Shown: positions 1-8,050, counted from the stretch's first letter. The stretch: DNA of 8,342 nucleotides from an uncultured Propionibacteriaceae bacterium (GCA_936941515.1 CAKZJI010000255.1:1-8342), one strand, 5' to 3'. Numbers and translations are program-made. The notes: generated from the sequence alone by a model not told the origin.

Positions 1-454
<454 letters not shown>

Positions 455-531
455 TCATCCATGCGAACAGCGTAGTCGCCTTATAGTTCACGGGGGACTG
501 CGGCCTCCACCATCGCCTCACGCGCTCTGAC

Positions 532-574
532 AGCACAATCCCGGCGCGGTGAAACACCACGCCGGGATTGTGCT
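532..574 (-). terminator. Strong hairpin downstream of the BCCT gene, likely terminator
   Basis: Perfect 15-bp inverted repeat (arms 532-546 and 560-574; arm AGCACAATCCCGGCG). After one mismatch (547/559) the stem continues for 4 bp (GGTG 548-551 with CACC 555-558) around an AAA loop. It begins 9 nt past the BCCT stop codon (TAA, 585-583), the expected place for an intrinsic terminator. No T-tract follows on the minus strand, which is common in high-GC Gram-positives but leaves the mechanism open. It separates the BCCT gene from the SdpI-like gene. Confidence 0.65.
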
Positions 575-582
575 CCGGATAT

Positions 583-2412
583 TTATTCGCCGCGGGCCTT
601 GGAGCGCCGTCGCAGCAGCTTGGGCATTGGCCAGCTCGGAACCCGAGTCTTCCTCGGCGGGCCGGAACGGTCCACCGTCCGCTCGACGATGGCTGTGATC
701 CGGTCTCGCAGCAGCTCACGTTCTGCACGCAGCCGGAGGTTGTCCTCCCATCTCAATGCCCTGTACATGGACACACAGGTCAGCAGCATTACCACCGAGA
801 ATGGCAGCGCCGTCAGGATGGACAGCACCTGCAGCGCCTTCAGGCCCTCGGTCGTGCTGCCACCGACAGCTCCCAGCCACAGCAGCAGCGCCGCGATGGC
901 ACCCTGCACTGTGGCCCAGAACAACCGGATGAACAGAGGCGGGGTCTGAACACCGTTCGCGGACAGAATGCCCAGCACGAACGATGCCGAGTCGGAGCTG
1001 GTGACGAAGAAGATCACCAGCAGAGCCATGAACAGCCCCGTCAGGACTGGGCCGCCCGGGAGCTCGTGGGCGAGAGTGAACAGGGCCGTGGTGGTCCAGT
1101 CAGCGGCAGCTGTCAGGTCGACGCCGGTGTTCATCTGATACCACAAAGCTGTGCCGCCCATGACCGCGAACCACAGAAAGGTCACCAGGGTCGGAACCGC
1201 CAACACACCCATGACGAATTCACGGATGGTGCGGCCCCGGGAGATTCGGGCGATGAAGATGCCGACGAAAGGCGACCAGCTCATCCACCAGCCCCAGTAG
1301 TAGGTTGTCCAGCTGCTCAGCCACTCCTCACCCGCTGCGCCCTGGAAGGGCATGGTCCTGAATGACAGCGGAATGAAATTCTGGATGTAATGCCCGATGG
1401 ATTCGACGAACTCGCGCATCACAAAAAGTGGCTGACCGAGGAACAAAATGGTGACGAGCAGCACCGCAGCAAGCACCAGGTTTCCATTGGAGAGCCATTT
1501 GATTCCAACATCCAGCCCAGAGGCCACCGAGAGCCCTGCGAGCGCAGAGATGCCGATGACGATGATGAGCAGCAGCGTGGGGCTCTGCTGAATCAGACCC
1601 ACGTATTCGAGGCCAGCCGAGAACTGCGTCGCTCCGAAACCGAGCGATGTTGCAACGCCGAACAGCGTGCCCACCAGCGCGGTGACGTCGATCAGATCCC
1701 CGACCCAACCCTTCACCCGGTCTCCGAGCAGAGGTTCAAGCATCCAGCGTATGGAGACCGGACGGCCACGGCGATGACTCATGTAGGCGATCCCGATGCC
1801 CACGATCACATACACCGCCCAGGCAGAGAGCCCCCAGTGCAGGAAGGTGGTGTTCATCGCCTCCTGCGCCGCCGCAGCTGGAGAGGACGCGTTGGCCCCC
1901 GGCGGGGGCGACGTGTAGTGGCTGAGCGGCTCTGCGACCCCCCAGAACACGAGTCCGATGCCCATGCCTGCCGCGAAGAGCATGGCGAACCAGCTCATCC
2001 GCGAATACTCGGGCTCTGCATCATCCGGCCCCAGCTTGACGTCTCCGAAGCGGGACACCGCCAGGAAGGCGCAGTAGAACACAAAGATGACGACGATCAG
2101 CGTGTAATACCAGCCGAGATCATTGACGACTCCGCCGCTGATGCTCTGGACGATCTGCGACATCCTGTTCGGCCAGATGGCCGCAGGGGCCACCAGAGCC
2201 AGGGAGATGATGATCGCCGGCAGAATCACCGACCACGACACCTTCGCAGGCTGTTCTGCAGCCGGTTCCGTCGCAGTCAGCTCATCCGAGACAGCCTCTC
2301 CAGAATCAGCCGCCTCATCCGAGAGGAATTCGTCTTCAATCGCCTCTCCCTGGGCGACAGCCAGTTCTTTGGGATCGACCTCCGAAAGGCCATTGGATTG
2401 TTCACTTGTCAT
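583..2412 (-). CDS. BCCT-family transporter (betaine/carnitine/choline/proline-type osmolyte carrier)
   Basis: This 609-aa protein is an inner-membrane secondary carrier of the betaine-choline-carnitine transporter family, complete from ATG (SD AGGTGG at 2426-2421, 8 nt upstream) to TAA. Residues 149-162 read GMGIGLVFWGVAEP, the glycine-rich unwound TM3 segment used for substrate and sodium binding in Na+-coupled members. Residues 371-381 (YYWGWWMSWSP) followed by FVGIFIARISRGRTIREF carry the aromatic box and the family signature in TM8 and the next loop. FVTSSDSAS (469-477) matches the segment holding the Thr/Ser Na2 ligands of BetP. About twelve hydrophobic segments lie between residues 58 and 550. 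The N-tail (1-55) has 16 acidic residues and one lysine; the C-tail (551-609) has 18 Arg/Lys against 8 acidic residues. This resembles the osmosensing tails of Corynebacterium BetP. Substrate (betaine, ectoine, proline or another) cannot be read from sequence. It lies downstream of putA but 666 bp away with its own promoter-like region. Confidence 0.93.
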   Translation of the reverse strand: MTSEQSNGLSEVDPKELAVAQGEAIEDEFLSDEAADSGEAVSDELTATEPAAEQPAKVSWSVILPAIIISLALVAPAAIWPNRMSQIVQSISGGVVNDLGWYYTLIVVIFVFYCAFLAVSRFGDVKLGPDDAEPEYSRMSWFAMLFAAGMGIGLVFWGVAEPLSHYTSPPPGANASSPAAAAQEAMNTTFLHWGLSAWAVYVIVGIGIAYMSHRRGRPVSIRWMLEPLLGDRVKGWVGDLIDVTALVGTLFGVATSLGFGATQFSAGLEYVGLIQQSPTLLLIIVIGISALAGLSVASGLDVGIKWLSNGNLVLAAVLLVTILFLGQPLFVMREFVESIGHYIQNFIPLSFRTMPFQGAAGEEWLSSWTTYYWGWWMSWSPFVGIFIARISRGRTIREFVMGVLAVPTLVTFLWFAVMGGTALWYQMNTGVDLTAAADWTTTALFTLAHELPGGPVLTGLFMALLVIFFVTSSDSASFVLGILSANGVQTPPLFIRLFWATVQGAIAALLLWLGAVGGSTTEGLKALQVLSILTALPFSVVMLLTCVSMYRALRWEDNLRLRAERELLRDRITAIVERTVDRSGPPRKTRVPSWPMPKLLRRRSKARGE

Positions 2413-2420
2413 ATCTTATT

Positions 2421-2426
2421 CCACCT
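2421..2426 (-). promoter_or_regulatory. Ribosome binding site of the BCCT gene
   Basis: AGGTGG in minus-strand sense lies 8 nt before the ATG at 2412. It supports this start over any downstream Met, and the acidic N-terminal tail is therefore part of the protein. Confidence 0.75.
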
Positions 2427-2451
2427 ATCTTCGTCTTTATCCCCACCCATC

Positions 2452-2479
2452 ATCTTAGCAAACCGAGAGTCACAGCAAA
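2452..2479 (-). promoter_or_regulatory. Candidate promoter of the BCCT gene
   Basis: In minus-strand sense TTTGCT (2479-2474) and TAAGAT (2457-2452) are 16 nt apart, about 40 nt before the start codon. They lie in an AT-rich stretch (about 2405-2560, with T-runs near 2514-2540) that contrasts with the GC-rich surroundings. The boxes are only approximate sigma70-type matches, so the region is well supported as a promoter but the exact boxes are tentative. Confidence 0.35.
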
Positions 2480-2559
2480 TTTCCCACATAATCTCAGCAC
2501 AAAAGCAAAATCATTTTTCATCAATTTTTTTATCGCTTTTATCACCTATCAGATGACAG

Positions 2560-2950
2560 GATCACACCGTCGAAAAGACGCCCTTCCCAAGCCAGGGGAG
2601 CATAGAACGCACACCCTCCCTCTCGCCGAAGGCATCGCCCCAGAACAGGCTGCCCAGACGACTTTAAAAGATCTGCTCAGCACCCACTCCGCCACTCCGC
2701 GCGCGCGCCAAGTGCCAGCGCTGGCCATCGCCCTGGCGACGCGACCCCTACACCTCAGCGCTCCTCGACGAGCTCACTGTCAGCCGTTACTGCGGCACAG
2801 GTTATGGGAGCCGGGCGCGAGGCGATGCACCCTGACGACTCACCCCACCCGGCGAGTCCAGCACCGCGCACTCACCTGCCCCTGAGGCCGACCACCCCAC
2901 GTCCTTCGTGGAGCAGCATGGGGGTTCCACTGGTGGGACCTCGGGGACGG
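2560..2950. other. Non-coding stretch between putA and the BCCT gene
   Basis: I found no gene here. Open frames on both strands have compositions typical of random GC-rich DNA (many Arg, Pro, His, Thr) and no recognisable family. A perfect 12-bp palindrome GCCAGCGCTGGC sits at 2714-2725, followed by a small 5-bp hairpin (TCGCC-CT-GGCGA, 2728-2739). An imperfect palindrome surrounds 2924-2941. These may be regulatory or decayed sequence; nothing in the sequence decides. Confidence 0.5.
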
Positions 2951-3000
2951 CGAACCTCTCGTACCCACTCGGCAGTGGCCGTCTGGGTACGAGAGGTCCG
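2951..3000 (-). terminator. Large composite hairpin downstream of putA, likely terminator or 3' processing element
   Basis: Perfect 14-bp inverted repeat, ACCTCTCGTACCCA (2954-2967) with its complement at 2984-2997. After a single mismatch the stem extends by two further pairs (2951-2952 with 2999-3000). The 16-nt loop holds a nested 4-bp stem, CGGC (2970-2973) with GCCG (2978-2981). It begins about 80 nt past the putA stop codon. There is no T-tract, so a Rho-independent terminator is probable but not proven. It would tend to uncouple putA from the BCCT gene. Confidence 0.55.
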
Positions 3001-3078
3001 TTCCTCGGCAGAGGGTCGAGGGGCAGAAACCCACCGGAAGGATTCGGCTAACCGGCGGCACCCCGCCCACGCATTCTT

Positions 3079-6000
3079 TCAGAACCTTAAATCATCTGTC
3101 ATCGGGGTTGGATGTCCGAAACGATGATTGGTAACTGATACGGCTTGTTCATGGACGTAGGGAAGCAGCGCCAAGCGTCCTGTCGGCAGCGAGGGGCCGC
3201 CGTAAACGTTCAGGTCGATGGAGCCACCCGCCTCTGCCAGCAGGTCGCGCTCCCCCAGGTGCCGGACGCGGCCCTGCGCAGTCGCATCGAACTGCTTGTC
3301 CGGGGTCACCGACACGCAATAGCCGAGGCCACGCAGTGCCGCTGCGAGTCCCTCTGTGGGCTCCTCCCGGAAGGAGAAAGAAGCCGTGGCTCCGGTGACG
3401 AGCGCAGCCGAGGCCTCTCGGAGTACCGCGGCGGGGTCGTCGCGCTCGATACGCACCGTCACCTTGGTAGGACGGTAACGGAAGGCGTTGATCTCCGATT
3501 TCAGCGCCGACGGGTCGTGAATTGCGCCGAACAGCGACTGCCAGGCCGCCTGGTCGGATGCCGCGACCGCTGACAGCCAGCTGAGCTGCGTCTCGTCCAG
3601 CAGGGATTCGGCGGCCTGGAGGAGACGCACCAGCCGCGGATCCGTGGGGCTGCCGGGCGCGACCTGGCCGCTGGGCTGCCAGGTGCCGAAGCCCACCAGA
3701 TAGTTCGGGCCTCCGGCTTTGCCGCCGGTTCCGACCACGGACCGCTTCCAGCCGCCGAACGGCTGGCGACGGACGATCGCGCCGGTGATGGAGCGGTTGA
3801 CGTACAGGTTTCCGGCCTCCACCCGATCCAGCCAGTACTGGATCTCCGCGGGATCCAGGGAGTGCAGCCCCGCTGTCAGCCCATAGTCGGTGCCGTTCTG
3901 CCACGCGACGGCATCAGCCAGGATTGGCGCCGCCATGAGCCCGAGGACCGGGCCGAAATACTCCACCTTGTGGAATTCGCTGCCGGGACGCACGCCGATG
4001 CGGATACCGGGACGCCACAGCCTGTCGTCAATGCGTTCGGGTTTCAGCAGCCATTCCTGCCCCGTCTCCAGCCGGGTCAGGCCACGAAGTAGCTTGTCCC
4101 CGGGAACCTCCGTCAAAGGCCCCATCTGGGCGGAGGGCTCGTCAGGCCATGCCACCACCAGCGACGATGCGGCATCCAGCACCTGATCCAGGAAGCGCTT
4201 CGACCGGGCGACCGAGCCGACGAGGATCCCCAACGAGGCGGCCGAGCATTTCTGCCCGGCATGCCCGAAGGCGGAGGCAACCAGGTCGGCGGCGGCCAGG
4301 TCGTAGTCAGCTGACGGGGTGACGATGAGGGCGTTCTTGCCGGAGGTCTCGGCCAGCAGGGGCAGGCCAGGCCGCCACGAGCGGAACATCTCCGCAGTCT
4401 CAGCGGATCCGGTGAGCACCACCAGCTCCACCCGTTCGTCAGTGATCAGCTGCTTGCCGAGCTCCCGCTCCCGCAGGACGACGTACTGCACCAGGTCACG
4501 CGGCAGCCCAGCCCGCCAGCAGGCCTCGGCCAGGAGCGCGGAGCAGCGTCGCGACGGGGAGGCAGGCTTGAGCACGACGGCGGAGCCCGCCGCCAGCGCT
4601 GCGGCGACCCCGCCCAGCGGGATGGCCAGGGGGAAGTTCCACGGCGGGGTCACCAGGGTGACGTGTGGCGGGTTGTGGGTGGCGCCATCGACCTGCTCCT
4701 GCGCGAGGGAGGCGTAGTAGTGGGCGAAGTCGCAGGCCTCGGAAACCTCGACGTCGGCCTGGTCAATCAGCTTGCCCACCTCGTCGGCGGCCACGGTGAT
4801 GAGCTCGGTGCGCATGGCCTCCAGCTCGTTGCCGAGGCGGTGCAGCAGGGCTGCGCGTTCCGCGGCAGGCAGGTCCCGCCAACGCTTCCCGGCCTCACGG
4901 GCCGAGTCCAGGATCTGGTCCAGCTGCTCAGACGAGGAGACGGTGCCCTGCGCGAGGGTCTCCTGTCCCAGCTCCGTGGCTGGCAGGGCATCACGGATGG
5001 CGTTGGCCCAACGCTGATTGCCTATGAGCGCCGGATCCGTGTCGGCGGTGTTGGCGAAGATCGCGGTGGCCTCGCTGCGCACCTGCGTGGCCCAGTCGGT
5101 GGGCGTGGGGGCTCCGACGAGCGCCATCGCGTCGCGGTAGCGGCTCTCCTCACGGTCCAGGAACTCCTGATCGCGGCCGAGCGCGGCGGCTCCCGACATG
5201 AAGTTCTCGGGGGCGGCGTTCTCCTCCAGGCGACGCACCAGGTAGGAGATGGCCGCGTCGAACTCACTGCGAGGCACCACCGGGACGTACAGGCGCAGCG
5301 CACCCACCTCGTCGAGAATGACGCGCTGCAGGGGCACCGCCATGCCTGCCAGCATCTCGACACCGACCTCTCGGCCGATGCGTCGCTCCTTGGCGAGCTC
5401 GACGGCGGTGGCGAGGCTGTAGATGTTGTGGCTGGCGACGCCGACGTTGAGGTGGCTGACGGTCTTTGGGTCGATGAGACGGTCGAGCGCCGTCAGGTAG
5501 CTGGCATCAGTGGCGACCTTTGTCGGCAGAACCGGGTTCGGCCAGCCGCGCATCTCAGCCTGGGTGCGTTCCATGGCAAGGTTGGCCCCCTTCACCAGGC
5601 GGACACGCAGCGGTGCGCCGCCGGCGGCCCGCCGACCCTCAGCGATGCGCTGCACCTCAGTGATCAGCAGCGGCGACTCCGCCAGGTAGGCCTGCACCGC
5701 CAGCCCCATGCGCAGGTTCGGGAGCTCCTCCGCAAACCGTTCGAACACCTCAAGAGTGAGATGCAGGTCGCGGTACTCCTCCATGTCGAGATTGACCAGC
5801 TTCCCGGTGCGGTTGGCCAGTTCCATGAGCGGCCGGAGCCGCACGACGGCCTCCTTCACCGTCACGTCATGCGCCCAGGGGGAATGCGGCCCCATGACGG
5901 AGGAGACCTTGATCGACACGTAGTCGACGTCGGGACGGCTCAGCAGGTCGATGGTGCGCTGCAGCCGGGTGGAGGCGTGCTCATCACCGAGGACGGCCTC

Positions 6001-6444
6001 ACCCAGCAGGTTGATGTTGAGGTCGGCTCCGCTGCGTTTCAGACGGGCAATGGCGGGACCGAGGTCACGGCCGATGTCGACCACCAGGTCCCCCAGCAGC
6101 ATCGCAAATGTGCGCCGAACCGTCGGCAGCCAGAGACGCGGCGCCGGCGAAACTCCAATTCCCAGACCCAGTCGAAGATAGGAGGGCAGGAACGGCACCG
6201 GCTGCTTCGCCAGCCGTCCCAGGTTTCTCGCAGCCACCTCCGGATCTTCGGGCCGCAGCACCCCGTCGACGAATTCCAGGGTGAATCGCAGCCCGTCTGG
6301 ATGATTGAGCGCGCTCGCCAGGAGACGTGCGGCACGCGGCTCCGGGTGGGTGAGGGACTGCTGGGCCCAGCGCCGAGCTGTCCGCACCGCTCGATCAATG
6401 AATGCGGGGGATGTCAAGGTGCTCACAGGGACATCTTGCCGCAT
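3079..6444 (-). CDS. putA: Bifunctional proline dehydrogenase / L-glutamate gamma-semialdehyde dehydrogenase (PutA)
   Basis: PutA oxidises L-proline to glutamate in two steps: an FAD-dependent proline dehydrogenase passes electrons to the quinone pool, and an NAD-dependent aldehyde dehydrogenase oxidises the semialdehyde. Counting from ATG 6444 (1121 aa), the first half has the PRODH barrel motifs: SIKVSS (K179), NLDMEEYRDL (218-227), VKGAN (284-288), EMLAGMA (363-369) and RRLEEN (404-409), the arginine pair that binds the proline carboxylate. The second half has PPWNFP (600-605), catalytic Glu in LLAETSGKN (E699), catalytic Cys in GQKCSA (C733), EYFGP (828-832) and PFGGWKR (895-901). The last ~170 residues, ending near LLPYVHEQAVSVTNHRFGHP, resemble the extra C-terminal ALDH-superfamily domain of long PutAs. 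There is no N-terminal ribbon-helix-helix, so it should not repress its own gene. The start is uncertain: the frame is open to a GTG at 6528, and GTG 6426 is also possible. The extra 28 residues from 6528 do not look conserved, and no start has a clear SD. Confidence 0.95.
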   Translation of the reverse strand: MRQDVPVSTLTSPAFIDRAVRTARRWAQQSLTHPEPRAARLLASALNHPDGLRFTLEFVDGVLRPEDPEVAARNLGRLAKQPVPFLPSYLRLGLGIGVSPAPRLWLPTVRRTFAMLLGDLVVDIGRDLGPAIARLKRSGADLNINLLGEAVLGDEHASTRLQRTIDLLSRPDVDYVSIKVSSVMGPHSPWAHDVTVKEAVVRLRPLMELANRTGKLVNLDMEEYRDLHLTLEVFERFAEELPNLRMGLAVQAYLAESPLLITEVQRIAEGRRAAGGAPLRVRLVKGANLAMERTQAEMRGWPNPVLPTKVATDASYLTALDRLIDPKTVSHLNVGVASHNIYSLATAVELAKERRIGREVGVEMLAGMAVPLQRVILDEVGALRLYVPVVPRSEFDAAISYLVRRLEENAAPENFMSGAAALGRDQEFLDREESRYRDAMALVGAPTPTDWATQVRSEATAIFANTADTDPALIGNQRWANAIRDALPATELGQETLAQGTVSSSEQLDQILDSAREAGKRWRDLPAAERAALLHRLGNELEAMRTELITVAADEVGKLIDQADVEVSEACDFAHYYASLAQEQVDGATHNPPHVTLVTPPWNFPLAIPLGGVAAALAAGSAVVLKPASPSRRCSALLAEACWRAGLPRDLVQYVVLRERELGKQLITDERVELVVLTGSAETAEMFRSWRPGLPLLAETSGKNALIVTPSADYDLAAADLVASAFGHAGQKCSAASLGILVGSVARSKRFLDQVLDAASSLVVAWPDEPSAQMGPLTEVPGDKLLRGLTRLETGQEWLLKPERIDDRLWRPGIRIGVRPGSEFHKVEYFGPVLGLMAAPILADAVAWQNGTDYGLTAGLHSLDPAEIQYWLDRVEAGNLYVNRSITGAIVRRQPFGGWKRSVVGTGGKAGGPNYLVGFGTWQPSGQVAPGSPTDPRLVRLLQAAESLLDETQLSWLSAVAASDQAAWQSLFGAIHDPSALKSEINAFRYRPTKVTVRIERDDPAAVLREASAALVTGATASFSFREEPTEGLAAALRGLGYCVSVTPDKQFDATAQGRVRHLGERDLLAEAGGSIDLNVYGGPSLPTGRLALLPYVHEQAVSVTNHRFGHPTPMTDDLRF

Positions 6445-6616
6445 GCCCACGCTGTTGCGTGAAGAGAAGCCGAAACCCACATGGCAACGCCAGCGACAGG
6501 CCAGCAGTGAGGGCCCCGCGAAGCTCACGCATCAACGATTCTCCCTACCGCACACAATCAAAGACGCCGGTCTGCACACTGGACCGGCCACCACAGTCTT
6601 TCGGAGGGAACAACTC
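6445..6616. promoter_or_regulatory. Divergent promoter region between putA and the hydrolase gene
   Basis: This 172-bp gap (shorter if putA starts at GTG 6528) separates two genes transcribed outward, so it must hold both promoters. I see no convincing -35/-10 pair for either. A 7-bp inverted repeat, GCCGGTC (6566-6572) with GACCGGC (6582-6588) and a 9-nt spacer, is centred about 40 nt before the hydrolase start and is the best operator or leader-hairpin candidate. Confidence 0.5.
6603..6607 (+). promoter_or_regulatory. Ribosome binding site of the alpha/beta hydrolase gene
   Basis: GGAGG lies 9 nt before ATG 6617 and fixes this start. The frame stays open upstream to 6305 but runs antisense to putA there, so the longer version is not real. 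Confidence 0.8.
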
Positions 6617-7615
6617 ATGCCGGAGATCCAGCACGTCAAGTTCACAAACCGTGACATGTACTGGGAGATCTCAGCCGACATCCACTTCCCGCCCGGCTTC
6701 GATGAGGCCAGGCAGTACCCTGTCATCGTCGTCGCCCATCCCATCGGATCCTGCAAGGAGCAGACCTCGGGGGAGATCTATTCGGCTCAGCTGGCCGCAC
6801 AGGGGTTCGTGACCGTCGCCTTTGACGCCAGCTTCCAGGGTGACTCGGGCGGCGAGCCTCGCTCCATTGAGGACCCCACGCTGCGCGTGGAGGATTACCG
6901 GCACGTCGTCGACTACCTCGTCACGCTGCCGTACGTGGACGCCGACCGGATCGGTCTGGTTGGGATGTGCGGCGGTGGTGGATACGCCATCAACGCGGCG
7001 ATGACCGAACGTCGCTACAAGGCCGTTGCCACGATCACAGGCGCCAACTACGGACGGGTGCTGCGCGAGGCCGAGGGGTCGGCGGAGGCGGTGATCAGGA
7101 AGCTGGAGCAGATCGGGCAGCAGCGCACGGCAGAGGCTCGCGGCGCTGACTGGCAGGTCGATGGCGGCCTGCCGGAGTCAGTCCAGCAGGCCCGGGACAT
7201 GGGCATCAGCGACATCGACATCCTCGGGGCCACCGACTACTACAAGACCCCTCGCGGCGCGAAGCCGCATGGCGTCAACAAGACGCTCCGCTCCCACATG
7301 GGAGTCGCCTATGGCTGGGACGCATTCCACATGGCGGAGGAATTGCTGACCCAACCGCTGCTGGTGATCGTGGGAGCCATTCCCGGAGGGTTCGGCGCCT
7401 ACCGCGACGGCCACGAGATCGTGCGTCGCGCCCGGTCCGCGAAGAAGGAGCTCGTCGTGATCGAGGACTGGACGCATTACGACCTCTATGACCAGCCCGA
7501 GCCCGTCCAGCAGCTCCAGCGCGGGCGGGGTGATGCTGACGTCCGGCAGGCCGCGCGGGTCAGAGAGCGCCCGCTGCAGCAGGGCCTGAATATCTTCGCG
7601 GCTCAGCGGTTCTAG
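6617..7615 (+). CDS. Alpha/beta hydrolase, YcjY / dienelactone-hydrolase-like, with foreign 3' end
   Basis: A cytoplasmic alpha/beta-hydrolase-fold protein of the group often annotated as YcjY-like or dienelactone hydrolase family; no signal peptide is visible. The first strand and oxyanion region read [17 protein letters not shown] (36-52). The nucleophile elbow is GMCGGGGYA (116-124), with Cys118 instead of the usual Ser, as in dienelactone hydrolases. The catalytic His is in [10 protein letters not shown] (H287). [19 protein letters not shown] (247-265) is the typical strand and loop before it; the acid residue I cannot place surely. Substrate unknown. Residues up to about 299 (to 7513) are hydrolase. 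The remaining 33 residues, to TAG at 7613-7615, are the antisense of a rarA-like gene, so the native C-terminus (probably only 5-15 residues) is lost at a chimeric joint. It is divergent from putA, which suggests but does not show a shared regulator or pathway. Confidence 0.85.
   Translation: MPEIQHVKFTNRDMYWEISADIHFPPGFDEARQYPVIVVAHPIGSCKEQTSGEIYSAQLAAQGFVTVAFDASFQGDSGGEPRSIEDPTLRVEDYRHVVDYLVTLPYVDADRIGLVGMCGGGGYAINAAMTERRYKAVATITGANYGRVLREAEGSAEAVIRKLEQIGQQRTAEARGADWQVDGGLPESVQQARDMGISDIDILGATDYYKTPRGAKPHGVNKTLRSHMGVAYGWDAFHMAEELLTQPLLVIVGAIPGGFGAYRDGHEIVRRARSAKKELVVIEDWTHYDLYDQPEPVQQLQRGRGDADVRQAARVRERPLQQGLNIFAAQRF
7499..7513. other. Chimeric joint B (hydrolase / rarA-like fragment)
   Basis: The hydrolase family pattern runs through [11 protein letters not shown] to 7513. 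The RarA pattern on the minus strand runs through PALELLDGL down to 7499. The shared stretch GAGCCCGTCCAGCAG fits both genes, and both are interrupted here. This is what a join made through a short identical overlap looks like. Confidence 0.6.
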
Positions 7616-8050
7616 CACCAGCGTCCGCGCCCGTGAGCGCAGGGCGGGATTCACCTCGAAACTGGGGTTCTCGGTGGTCGCGCCGATTAATGTCAGCAGG
7701 CCCGACTCCACGTGCGGCAAAAGCGCGTCCTGCTGCGCCTTGTTGAAGCGGTGAATCTCGTCCAGAAAGAGAATCGTGCGCTGCCCCCGCCCTTTGAGGC
7801 GCTCGGCCTCGGTGACGGCCTCGCGCACGTCTTTCACGCCCGCCGTGACTGCCGAGAGCGCAATGAAGTGCGCGCCGACCTCTCCCGCCAGCAGCCGCGC
7901 CAGCGTGGTCTTGCCGACCCCCGGCGGCCCCCACAGGATCAGGCTGCCCAGCCGCCCACTTTGCAGCACGCGGGTCAGCGGCTTGCCCGGCCCCAGCAGG
8001 TGAGACTGCCCCACGACCTCCGCGACCGTGCGCGGGCGCAGGCGTTCGGC
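7499..8050 (-). CDS. rarA: RarA/MgsA AAA+ ATPase, internal fragment (both ends missing)
   Basis: RarA (MgsA; relative of eukaryotic WRNIP1) is a replication-fork-associated AAA+ ATPase related to clamp-loader and RuvB-type proteins. In minus sense the fragment begins [15 protein letters not shown] (8050-8006), the usual N-terminal box after only about 10-15 residues. It continues with Walker [10 protein letters not shown] (7930-7904), Walker [11 protein letters not shown] (7771-7742) and sensor-1/arginine-finger region [19 protein letters not shown] (7687-7631). It ends at PALELLDGL, before the DGDAR motif that should follow, so about 184 of roughly 430 residues are present. The surrounding open frame (8341 to 7178) reads through the antisense of flanking genes and is not a real protein. 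The wording of the sequence (for example DPRGLP after the ATPase core) reminds me of Deinococcus RarA, a low-certainty taxon call. There is no start codon or RBS. Confidence 0.85.
8030..8050. other. Chimeric joint C (rarA-like / PaiB-like fragments)
   Basis: These 21 bases encode AERLRPR of RarA on the minus strand and ARAQAFG of the PaiB-like protein on the plus strand. Both fit their families, so the boundary lies inside a shared word of about 20 bp. Two truncated, oppositely oriented genes meet here. Confidence 0.6.

Noticed and set aside
1390..2556. 388-codon plus-strand frame opposite the BCCT gene
   Set aside because: Antisense to a well-supported membrane protein, and full of Arg, His, Asp and Pro with no recognisable domain.
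2665..2840. Possible decayed coding remnant (plus-strand frame containing ALLDELTVSRYCGTGYGS)
   Set aside because: It looks slightly protein-like but matches no family I can name, has no start or RBS, and is bounded by stops.
4663..6462. 599-codon plus-strand frame opposite putA
   Set aside because: It is the mirror frame of a high-GC gene; composition (Gly, Val, Arg, His, Gln rich) and the absence of any motif mark it as a shadow.
6305..6616. Upstream extension of the hydrolase frame
   Set aside because: It runs antisense through the start of putA, has no family similarity, and ATG 6617 has a clear GGAGG ribosome binding site.
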